Source: Chitinophaga sp. CB10 | Lineage (GTDB): Bacteria; Bacteroidota; Bacteroidia; Chitinophagales; Chitinophagaceae | DNA length: 64,000 bases | Direction of reading: 5' to 3' | Assembly (NCBI GenBank): GCA_001870995.2 | Contig: MLAV02000007.1 | Coordinates: forward strand, 186,001-250,000 | Part shown: in pieces, positions 50,452 to 57,933 of the stretch | How the letters are laid out: every line of letters begins with the position of its first letter | Numbering within the stretch: position 1 is the first letter of the stretch | Notes under the pieces: generated by a model | What the model saw: the letters and a program-made list of their open reading frames with translations, nothing else | What the model was told of the DNA's origin: nothing | The model's database searches: none | Program-made: the position numbers and the translations under genes

Positions 50452-52140
50452 TTAAACAGGCCTTCTCATAAACGGCTGTATCACTAACGCCAACGCCAGT
50501 ACGAGCATACAGCCAATGGCATTCAGCCACAGGAACGACACCACTTCCATCCAGAACAGGATCAACACGATCACCTGCGCAATCACCGCCGCCGTGAAAG
50601 TAGCCGTCCCTCCTACCTTCTTCAGGTAAAACGCCACCAGGAATATCCCCAGCGTAGTGCCGTAAAACCAGGACCCCAGCACGTTTACCACTTCAATCAG
50701 GCTGCCCAGGCCGCTGGCAAACTGGGCTACGGCAATGCAGAAAATGCCCCAGATGAGCGTCCACATCCTGGACATGCGCATGTATTTCTCCGGCGACTCC
50801 TCCGACTTATACAACCGCTTGTACACGTCCACCACCGTTGTGGAAGCCAGGGAGTTCAACGCGGCTGCAATACTCCCCCATGCCGCCAGGAAAATAATCG
50901 CGATCAGCAACCCTACCAAACCTTTGGGCAGGCTGTTGATCACAAAATGCAGGAATATATAGTTCGTATCATTCGCATCGCCGGCGGGGTCCGCATTTTT
51001 AATCAGCGTCACCGCTTCCGCCCGCACCTGCTGGGCCTTGTCCTCCGTGGCCTGCAAGGCCTGCTGCGCCGTAGCGATGGCAGTTTGCTCTCCCTTGTCC
51101 AGCGCGGCGGCCAGGTCCTTCACCTGCCGCTGCTTCATCGTACTCAGGGAATTAAATTCATTTTCCAGGCTGGTGAGCGCGGCGCCATGCTCCGTTTTAT
51201 GCACCCGCGCCAGCTGGGCCTCGTTAAAGAACAACGGGGCTCGGAAATACAGGTAAAATACAAACACCAGCGCGCCAATCAGCAGGATCAAAAACTGCAT
51301 GGGCACCTTTACCAACCCGTTGATCAGCAATCCCAGCCGGCTTTCCCTGACGGATTTGGCCGTCAGGTAACGGCCCACCTGCGACTGATCCGTACCGAAA
51401 TAACTCAGCGCCAGGAAGAACCCGCCAATCAAACCGCTCCAGATATTGTATTTATCCTGCCAGTCAAAGTCCGTCACAATCACGTTCAGCTTATTCATCT
51501 TGCCGGACACCTGCAACGCTTCCTTCATCCCGATGTTATCCGGCAGCAGATGCACCACCATCCAACCGGCGAGGAACATACCGGCGAAGATGACCACCAG
51601 CTGCAGGGTTTGTGTATAGGAAACGGCCCGGGTGCCGCCGGCAACCGTATAGATAATCAGCAGCCCTCCCATGATCAGGTTGGTCCAGTACAGGTTCCAG
51701 CCCAGCAAGGAAGAGAGGATGATACTGGGCGCGCAGATGCTGATGCCGGTAGACAAGCCGCGCTGCACCAGGAATAATACCGCCGTCAGCGTACGCGTCT
51801 TCAAATCGAACCGCTGCTCGAGGAATTCGTACGCCGTATATACTTTGAGTTTATGAAAAATAGGAACGAAGGTGATGCAAAGCACGACCATGGCCAGCGG
51901 CAGCCCGAAGTAGTATTGCACGAACCGCATCCCGTCCGTATAAGCCTGGCCGGGCGCGGAAATAAAGGTAATGGCGCTGGCCTGCGTTCCGATGATAGAT
52001 AATAATACGATATACCAGGGCATGGACTGGTTACCCAGGAAGTAGCTTTCCATGCTTTGTTTACCGCGACTCTTCCAGACACCATACAGGATGATGACGG
52101 ACAAGGTAGCTATCAGCACTATCCAGTCTAATGAACTCAT
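50452..52140 (-). CDS. Sodium:solute symporter (SSS family)
   Basis: A 562-residue Na+-coupled transporter with about 13-14 TM helices. I take ATG 52140 (MSSLDWIVLIATLSV); the longer frame runs over the small gene upstream. Family blocks are SIIGTQASAITFISAPGQAY and YFGTDQSQVGRYL. Between two late helices sits a charged insertion of about 90 residues (roughly 300-390) with a predicted coiled coil (LENEFNSLSTMKQRQVKDL). The start overlaps the stop of a 43-residue TM protein (ATGA). The PIG-L deacetylase upstream suggests an amino-sugar or related substrate; sialic acid or glucosamine derivatives are guesses. Confidence 0.92.
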   Translation of the reverse strand: MSSLDWIVLIATLSVIILYGVWKSRGKQSMESYFLGNQSMPWYIVLLSIIGTQASAITFISAPGQAYTDGMRFVQYYFGLPLAMVVLCITFVPIFHKLKVYTAYEFLEQRFDLKTRTLTAVLFLVQRGLSTGISICAPSIILSSLLGWNLYWTNLIMGGLLIIYTVAGGTRAVSYTQTLQLVVIFAGMFLAGWMVVHLLPDNIGMKEALQVSGKMNKLNVIVTDFDWQDKYNIWSGLIGGFFLALSYFGTDQSQVGRYLTAKSVRESRLGLLINGLVKVPMQFLILLIGALVFVFYLYFRAPLFFNEAQLARVHKTEHGAALTSLENEFNSLSTMKQRQVKDLAAALDKGEQTAIATAQQALQATEDKAQQVRAEAVTLIKNADPAGDANDTNYIFLHFVINSLPKGLVGLLIAIIFLAAWGSIAAALNSLASTTVVDVYKRLYKSEESPEKYMRMSRMWTLIWGIFCIAVAQFASGLGSLIEVVNVLGSWFYGTTLGIFLVAFYLKKVGGTATFTAAVIAQVIVLILFWMEVVSFLWLNAIGCMLVLALALVIQPFMRRPV

Positions 52141-52268
52141 GAAAATGTTTTGGTGAAGAAATAGAAGAGGATAATCAGCAACGCCAGCCATGCCACCACC
52201 AGTATGTACCAGTGGGTCCATGACGGAAATAACGGTGGCCTCTCTTCCTGCAAGTGTTTATCTGGCAT
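52137..52268 (-). CDS. Small single-TM protein coupled to the symporter (43 aa)
   Basis: A 43-codon gene with ATG at 52268 and TGA at 52139-52137. It encodes MPDKHLQEERPPLFPSWTHW followed by one TM helix (YILVVAWLALLIILFYFF) and a short TKTFS end. The TGA overlaps the symporter ATG as ATGA, a signature of translational coupling. The size, topology and position match small accessory proteins found next to SSS symporters. It falls below usual ORF length cutoffs. Confidence 0.72.
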   Translation of the reverse strand: MPDKHLQEERPPLFPSWTHWYILVVAWLALLIILFYFFTKTFS

Positions 52269-52331
52269 GGAATAGTGGAATTACAGGTTTAATATATTCA
52301 GCAGGATGGGCGTACAGGCCCATCCCTGAAT

Positions 52332-52508
52332 TTAATCGTGGTGGCTTTTACTCCACATCGCTCCCGTGAGCAAACCCAGGCCGATACCGATGATCAGGCC
52401 GATATGGATTCGCTTGATCTCAAACCCGATGACGAGTCCGAGGAGGATGCACATCACCGCGGCTATACGGAGCCGCGGCCGTTTTGCTTTTACGTCTTTA
52501 TCACTCAT
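52332..52508 (-). CDS. Small two-TM protein in the PIG-L/symporter operon (58 aa)
   Basis: A 58-codon gene with ATG at 52508 and TAA at 52334-52332. After a basic N-terminus (MSDKDVKAKRPRLR) it has two helices (IAAVMCILLGLVIGFEI and IGLIIGIGLGLLTGAMW), with a HHD end. It lies six bases after the PIG-L stop and 63 bp before the 43-residue gene, so the order is PIG-L, 58 aa, 43 aa, symporter. Glycine-zipper-like spacing in TM2 (GIGLGLLTG) suggests helix packing. Family unknown. Confidence 0.65.
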   Translation of the reverse strand: MSDKDVKAKRPRLRIAAVMCILLGLVIGFEIKRIHIGLIIGIGLGLLTGAMWSKSHHD

Positions 52509-52514
52509 GAGCCA

Positions 52515-55001
52515 TTAACCCTTTTTTGCAGAGATCAGATTTACAAACAGGCGGTACGCTCCCGGTACTCCCGCCGGCAGCTGCCGGAAGAAGGAAAGGG
52601 AAGTATATACATACCTGCCTTTGCCATAGTTGGCAACCAGGGTGGAACCGTCCAGTGGCGACTCCCCTTTGTCGTTCATGGCAAATAATTTAGTGTACGA
52701 TTTGTCGGCCCCGTTGGTATAATACAACCCGATTTCCTGTACCCAGCCTTTAAAATCGCTGGTCGTAATGTCGTTCGGGTAATGCAGCACTGGGTCCGCC
52801 GGATTCAGCAATTTCACCGCGGCATCTTCCTCCGTTACCCTGTCGCGCGACAGGCTGAAAGGATATGGCCCCAGGTTATTCATCACCAGCGGCGAATTTA
52901 CGTTATACTGCACCAGGTAAGTACCGCCATTTTTCACGTAGTCCATCAGTTTACCCTGCCAGAATTTCATCCGGGGGTTCACGTTATAGGCCCTTACCCC
53001 GGCGATGATAGCGTCGAAGCGGGAAAGGTCCCCGTACATAATATCTTTCTCGGTCAGCTCTGTTACGTTATACCCTACCTGTCGCAATGAGGCCGCCACC
53101 ATATCCCCTGCGCCGGGGATATAGCCGAGGTTATTGCCGTTGTGCTTGAGGTCTACCGTTACCAGCCGCGCCTGCGCAGGCGGAAACAGCGTGATCACGG
53201 GGATGTGGTCATAGCGGATATGCTGGATGCCTTCCGTATATACCTTCCCGTTATGACTCATCTGCACGGCAAAGGTATCTACATGGTTGCCGTTGCCGGC
53301 TTTTACGGGCGAGAGGGAGAAGGTGAACTCCTGCTCATCCCCTTTCTGCGCAAACCCGTAAGGGATGGAGGCAGGCTTGCTGACGAAGCCGGCAGGGAGT
53401 TTCAGGGAGATGTCCCCCTTCACGCCATCGGCCATGGCCTGCATTTTCACCGTTACCGGCTGTGCGGTATTGCCCGTGAAAATAAATACCTGGTTGGTGA
53501 GGTTGCCTACCACCGGAGGAGCCACTACTACGGGTTCGTAGAGTTCGCCCTTTACGGGGTCGGTATATTTATACTGCAAGGGGCGGGAGATGGTAAAGTC
53601 CGCGCCGCCAATAGTCAGTTCAATGGTAGCCTGGAGCGCCGGGATGTTTTCCGGGTTGCCCACCAGCATGGGATCTGTGATGGTATAGGTACCGAGGGGA
53701 TGCGGTGCCGACAGCCAGTACGGCTGGGAAAACGGCGTGTTTTCCGGCACGGTCACCGGGTTGTTGAAAGTAGTGAGCTTATTGTATTCCAGGGATTGCG
53801 CGCCGGCGGCATTGGGTAACCCCGGCAGGTCAATTTTTTTGATGGCAACCGGGATGTTGCTGCGGTTGATCAGTTGTACGGTGGTATTCATTTTATACCC
53901 TGGCACAACGGTGTTGGAGGCGCTGTAGGCTTCCGCCCAGATGCCGGCGCAGGCAAAGATGAGCTGCTCGGTTTCTTTCAGCTTCAGGTTGCGCCAGTAG
54001 CCATCCGGCAGGGCCAGTATGGCTTTGCGGATGTTCAGCAGGGCGGGCACGGAAGCGGCGGGGTTGTCCATGTTATAGGCGGCGATGGCTTTATCTACCA
54101 GGTCGCCAATGGCTTTACCGCCTTCCACACGGCTCCAGGACTGGTTTACGCCGTCCAGCAGGGACTGGGTGGGATTAGCGCCTTTGATGGTCACAAAGTA
54201 TTCGTAGGAGCTACCCCTGCCCGCAGGTACGCCAAAGCCCTGGCTTTTGTGCTGGGAGCGGGATTCGGAGGCGATTTCCCCAAAGCCCTTACCTAACAGC
54301 GGGTTGAAGACGCCAACGTCAATTTTAAACTGATCGTCGGAAATGGTATTGTTGGAGCCGAAGTTAAACGTGTTCCAGAGCAGGCGTTTGGCTTGCCAGG
54401 GTTTAACTTTCGTGAGTTGTTCCGGTGCGTATTTGGGATCGGCGGCCAGCTCAAACGCTTTGGCGGCGAGCATGGCGGAAGCGGTATGGTGGCCGTGTCC
54501 GGCGCGGCTATCCGCCGGGAAGCGGCAGATGATGACATCCGGCTGGAATTTGCGGATGATCCACACCACGTCTTTGGTAATTTTTTTTGTATCCCAGATG
54601 GAGAAGGTTTCCGTTGGGTTCTTGGAGAAACCGAAGTCCTGCGCGCGGGTGAAGAACTGCTCTGCCCCGTCGATCCGGCGGGCGGCCAGCAGTTCCTGGG
54701 TGCGGATGAGCCCCAGGAGTTCACTTTGTTCGTTCCCTACGAGGTTTTGGCCTCCATCGCCGCGGGTGAGCGAGAGGTAGCCGGTTCTATAGAGTTTTTC
54801 TTTGGCAAGGTAGCCCAGCAGCCGGGTATTTTCGTCGTCGGGATGGGCGGCGAGGTACAGGACACTGCCGAGGGTATCCAGCTTTTTTAACTGCAGTTTG
54901 ATGTCGGCGGCATTCCATACGGGTGTTGGCTGGCTGAAGGCGGCCTGCCCGGCTGCCAGCAGCAGCAACAGGGCCAGCGCGGTAAAGATTCTTTGAATCA
55001 T
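52515..55001 (-). CDS. Secreted PIG-L family deacetylase with C-terminal domains
   Basis: An 828-residue exported protein with signal peptide (ending AAFSQ). The LmbE/PIG-L domain (about 30-290) has the zinc motif AHPDDE (52-57) and the HH pair in GHGHHTASA. These enzymes deacetylate N-acetyl amino sugars. The C-terminal half has Ig-like or beta-sandwich segments (about 330-600) and a class-I GATase-like domain (about 620-828, GDMVAASLRQVGYNVTELTEKD). This architecture is common in Bacteroidota, where substrates are mostly unproven. It leads the operon with two small membrane proteins and an Na+ symporter. Confidence 0.9.
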   Translation of the reverse strand: MIQRIFTALALLLLLAAGQAAFSQPTPVWNAADIKLQLKKLDTLGSVLYLAAHPDDENTRLLGYLAKEKLYRTGYLSLTRGDGGQNLVGNEQSELLGLIRTQELLAARRIDGAEQFFTRAQDFGFSKNPTETFSIWDTKKITKDVVWIIRKFQPDVIICRFPADSRAGHGHHTASAMLAAKAFELAADPKYAPEQLTKVKPWQAKRLLWNTFNFGSNNTISDDQFKIDVGVFNPLLGKGFGEIASESRSQHKSQGFGVPAGRGSSYEYFVTIKGANPTQSLLDGVNQSWSRVEGGKAIGDLVDKAIAAYNMDNPAASVPALLNIRKAILALPDGYWRNLKLKETEQLIFACAGIWAEAYSASNTVVPGYKMNTTVQLINRSNIPVAIKKIDLPGLPNAAGAQSLEYNKLTTFNNPVTVPENTPFSQPYWLSAPHPLGTYTITDPMLVGNPENIPALQATIELTIGGADFTISRPLQYKYTDPVKGELYEPVVVAPPVVGNLTNQVFIFTGNTAQPVTVKMQAMADGVKGDISLKLPAGFVSKPASIPYGFAQKGDEQEFTFSLSPVKAGNGNHVDTFAVQMSHNGKVYTEGIQHIRYDHIPVITLFPPAQARLVTVDLKHNGNNLGYIPGAGDMVAASLRQVGYNVTELTEKDIMYGDLSRFDAIIAGVRAYNVNPRMKFWQGKLMDYVKNGGTYLVQYNVNSPLVMNNLGPYPFSLSRDRVTEEDAAVKLLNPADPVLHYPNDITTSDFKGWVQEIGLYYTNGADKSYTKLFAMNDKGESPLDGSTLVANYGKGRYVYTSLSFFRQLPAGVPGAYRLFVNLISAKKG

Positions 55002-55027
55002 GTCCGGTCAGAAGGTTTACAGATCTT

Positions 55028-55035
55028 CAAAAATA
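55028..55035 (-). promoter_or_regulatory. Minus-7 promoter box of the PIG-L/symporter operon
   Basis: Minus-strand TATTTTTG, an exact TAnnTTTG match, 26 bases upstream of the PIG-L ATG. Confidence 0.6.
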
Positions 55036-55092
55036 GTAATTAATCCAGGCGCTCAAAATGAAATGGGTTGAACGGCAGGTTTTATAAATGAA

Positions 55093-55422
55093 TTATTTCT
55101 TAAACATAAAATATACGGCGCCAACCAGGAAGAGGAAGGAGATCAGGTAGTTCCACCGCAGCGGTTCCTTGAGGATAAATACCGCGAAGATGGCGAAAAT
55201 GGTAAGGGTGATCACCTCCTGGATGGTTTTGAGCTGGAAGCCGCTGAAGCCTTCCTGGTAGCCGAGGCGGTTTGCCGGCACCATGAAGCAGTATTCGAAG
55301 AATGCGATGCCCCAGCTGAGCAGGATCACTTTCCAGAGGGCGGTTTCCGTATGTTTCAGGTGACCATACCAGGCGTAGGTCATAAAGGAGTTCGAGATGA
55401 TAAGCAGTAGTATGGTGCGCAT
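55093..55422 (-). CDS. DUF486 (DMT-superfamily) four-TM protein
   Basis: A 109-residue protein with four TM helices, matching DUF486: MRTILLLIISNSFMTYAWYGHL, WGIAFFEYCFMVPANRLGY, FQLKTIQEVITLTIFAIFAVFILKE and WNYLISFLFLVGAVYFMFKK. The family belongs to the drug/metabolite transporter superfamily; substrates are unknown. A TATATTCG box lies at 55442-55449 on the minus strand. Confidence 0.9.
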   Translation of the reverse strand: MRTILLLIISNSFMTYAWYGHLKHTETALWKVILLSWGIAFFEYCFMVPANRLGYQEGFSGFQLKTIQEVITLTIFAIFAVFILKEPLRWNYLISFLFLVGAVYFMFKK

Positions 55423-55567
55423 GTGTTTACTTTTCCAGTTGCGAATATACCTGATAAACTGCTGAAAAGAAAAGAGGCCATTTCAGGAATGAAATAGCCT
55501 CGTGGATCAAACCAATAGGGTTCTCTGTTAGGATGAGTGTGTTGTTGGTTGCTAGTATCTTTATTAA

Positions 55568-56083
55568 TTACTGTTCAAGTTTAATTTCACCGATGTCGGT
55601 TACTTTACCATCTTCTACTTTAACATCTTTCACCTCTGCATTTTTATAAGGCGCTTTACCTACTACAGTGATGGTATAAGTACCGGCTTTAGCGCCAGGG
55701 ATGGTAAATGTACCCTGGGAAACGGCTGCTTTCAGTTTATCGGCGCCGTTTACCGCTTCTACTTCGGTTGCTCCGTCTGCGGGACTAATTTTACCGGTGA
55801 TTGATCCGGCTTCCACAGCGCGTAATGAATCTGTACCTTTGAGGCTGTCTACGCTTTTGAGCGAATCCAGACCTGCGATGGAATCGATACGGCCTGCCAC
55901 AGAATCCAGGCTAACGACTACGCCGGTACGAATAGCTGCGGTGTCTGCACCTGCCAATGAATCAATTGAAACTACAGCGATACTGTCAGCTCCTTTTACC
56001 GGTGTAGCGGTCGCGCTTTTGAAAGCAGTCATTCCGAGAACCATTGCGGCTAATGCGAACATTCCTGTCATTGTTTTTTTCAT
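55568..56083 (-). CDS. Secreted repeat protein with a carboxypeptidase-regulatory-like domain
   Basis: A 171-residue exported protein, signal peptide about 1-20. Residues 30-95 carry an irregular repeat of DSLAG/DSLKG units (DSLAGADTAA, DSVAGRIDSIAGLDSLKSV, DSLKGTDSLRA). A small beta-sandwich follows (about 95-171): GKISPADGATEVEAVNG and GTFTIPGAKAGTYTITVVGKAPY. I do not recognise an exact family. The Asp/Ser/Leu repeat may be a linker or an acidic surface patch. Confidence 0.7.
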   Translation of the reverse strand: MKKTMTGMFALAAMVLGMTAFKSATATPVKGADSIAVVSIDSLAGADTAAIRTGVVVSLDSVAGRIDSIAGLDSLKSVDSLKGTDSLRAVEAGSITGKISPADGATEVEAVNGADKLKAAVSQGTFTIPGAKAGTYTITVVGKAPYKNAEVKDVKVEDGKVTDIGEIKLEQ

Positions 56084-56293
56084 GGCATTACAATTTTGAT
56101 ATGGTTAAAAATAATGATGACTCTAATTGGCATCCAATCCGTTGTGCATGGTTTTTGCTTTATTGCACTCTTGTTGGTGGCCGTATATTAACAATACACC
56201 CGAAACATCACTTACCATTAGTGAAGAAAATGTTAAAGTGAAAAAAAGATATAATCATCTATCTTCGCACCGGCGGAAACAAACGATCAGCCC
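56084..56293. promoter_or_regulatory. Divergent intergenic region with sigma-gene promoter box
   Basis: TATCTTCG at 56260-56267, one mismatch from TAnnTTTG, lies 26 bases before the sigma ATG at 56294. No gene is seen in this 210-bp region. Confidence 0.45.
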
Positions 56294-56836
56294 ATGTTGC
56301 AACTGAGTAATGAAGAAATAGTAAAAGGCATCAGGATTAGAAACAAAGATGTATTTGAGGCTGTCTTTAAACAGTTCGCACCCTCTATGTATAATATAGC
56401 GGTGCGGTATGTAAAAGATGAGGATACTGCCAATGATATGGTACAAGATGTGTTCCTCAACTTGTGGAAGAATGCGGAAAACCTGGACGAACGGGCGCCT
56501 ATCCAGCACTACCTCGCCAGGGCCACCGTCAATACCTGCCTGAACAGCATTAAAAAAGAACAACGCAGGGAAGCCTACACCAAAGAGCAAATGCATACGG
56601 CTACCCCGGCGGAAACCACGCATCAGCTCCTCGAACATAAAGAACTGGAAGCCCAATACCGCTATGCGCTCGAAAAACTGCCCGACCAATGCCGGCGCGT
56701 TTTTGAAATGAGCCGGTTTAAAGGCCTCTCTCCTACGGAAATTTCGGAACAACTGGACATATCTATTAATACCGTATATGCCCACCTGACCACCGCCCTC
56801 AAAAAACTCCGGGTTGTACTTATTAATAAACAGTAA
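56294..56836 (+). CDS. ECF RNA polymerase sigma factor (FecI-like)
   Basis: A 180-residue sigma-70 family factor of the Bacteroidota family-1 type. Region 2: YNIAVRYVKDEDTANDMVQDVFLNLWKNAENL. Region 4: LPDQCRRVFEMSRFKGLSPTEISEQLDISINTVYAHLTTALKKLRVVL. It is followed by FecR-type anti-sigma and SusC genes, so it should be released by the receptor through cell-surface signalling and transcribe the receptor genes. Confidence 0.94.
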   Translation: MLQLSNEEIVKGIRIRNKDVFEAVFKQFAPSMYNIAVRYVKDEDTANDMVQDVFLNLWKNAENLDERAPIQHYLARATVNTCLNSIKKEQRREAYTKEQMHTATPAETTHQLLEHKELEAQYRYALEKLPDQCRRVFEMSRFKGLSPTEISEQLDISINTVYAHLTTALKKLRVVLINKQ

Positions 56837-56907
56837 CCCGCGCCGAAATTTTTTTTTAAATTGACTAATGGTAACAAGCCCCCTGGTTGTATTATCAATA
56901 AGTAGCC

Positions 56908-57912
56908 ATGAATAGCAAAACCGACATAGATATTGTGATCCGTTACCTGGAGAATCCGGAGAACGAGCAGTGCAAACGCCTGCTGAACGACTGGATTCAA
57001 GAGGACCCGGCTAATCTCGACATTTTCCTGGACATGAGGGATATGTGGAATGGAGATCCCCTCCCTGCCGCATCCGCCTTCGATACTTCCGGGCAATGGT
57101 CGAAGTTTAGTAACGCTGTAGACATGCTCCCGGTAATGCCGGCTGAAATCAAAACGCCCGTAGCGGACGCTGCCCCGGCAGCTACGCCAAAGGTCCGCAA
57201 AATGCCCGTGCGCTACTGGTGGGCCGCCGCAGCCGTGGCCGCTATCGCCGTATCCATGGTGTACCTGGGCCCGGGCAAATACAAAACCTACGCCACCCAT
57301 CAGCAGATCGACAGCGTTAAGCTCGCCGATGGTTCCATGGTGTACCTCAATGCCAATACCGTGGTGAAAGTGCCCAGGGATTTTGGCAAAACCGCCCGCA
57401 GCGTGACCATCGCCAAAGGGGAAGCCTTCTTCGACGTGGCACAGCAGGAATCGCAGCCCTTCACCGTAGACGCGCCGGATGTAGCCATCCGCGTACTCGG
57501 CACCTCCTTTAACGTGAAGTCCGCCGATAAGGACGTGAAAGTTTTCGTGCAATCCGGTAAGGTAAGCGCAGCCTATAAACATTCGGAGAAAAAAGTCATC
57601 CTGACGCCAGGCCTGGAAGCCAGCCTGCAACACAATGGCAACGACATCCAAACGACCGAACACAAAAAATCCAATAATATCCTGGCATGGAAAACCCGCT
57701 GCCTCGTTTTTGACGAGAGTCCGCTCAATGAAGTAGCGGCCGCACTGCAGGACTATTACCATGTACAGGTGGATATCAAAGATCCTAAACTGGCGGATGC
57801 CAGACTGCTGGCCACTTTCCGTGACCTGCCGCTGGACGAGGTGCTTGACATCATCAGAAAAGCATTACAGATCAACATTAAACACGAGAATAACCTGGTA
57901 GAATTTTACTAA
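56908..57912 (+). CDS. FecR-type anti-sigma factor with DUF4974 domain
   Basis: A 334-residue single-pass inner-membrane protein. The cytosolic N-terminus (about 1-90) holds YLENPENEQCKRLLNDWIQED, the TM is near 96-116 (WWAAAAVAAIAVSMVYLG), then the FecR domain (about 120-220: VKLADGSMVYLNANTVVKVPRDF, FDVAQQESQPFTVDAPDVAIRVLGTSFNVK) and the C-terminal DUF4974 domain. The family transmits receptor occupancy to the sigma factor. It lies 71 bp after the sigma gene and 21 bp before the receptor. Confidence 0.94.
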   Translation: MNSKTDIDIVIRYLENPENEQCKRLLNDWIQEDPANLDIFLDMRDMWNGDPLPAASAFDTSGQWSKFSNAVDMLPVMPAEIKTPVADAAPAATPKVRKMPVRYWWAAAAVAAIAVSMVYLGPGKYKTYATHQQIDSVKLADGSMVYLNANTVVKVPRDFGKTARSVTIAKGEAFFDVAQQESQPFTVDAPDVAIRVLGTSFNVKSADKDVKVFVQSGKVSAAYKHSEKKVILTPGLEASLQHNGNDIQTTEHKKSNNILAWKTRCLVFDESPLNEVAAALQDYYHVQVDIKDPKLADARLLATFRDLPLDEVLDIIRKALQINIKHENNLVEFY

Positions 57913-57933
57913 TAGCCCTGCAGATTTCTGCTT

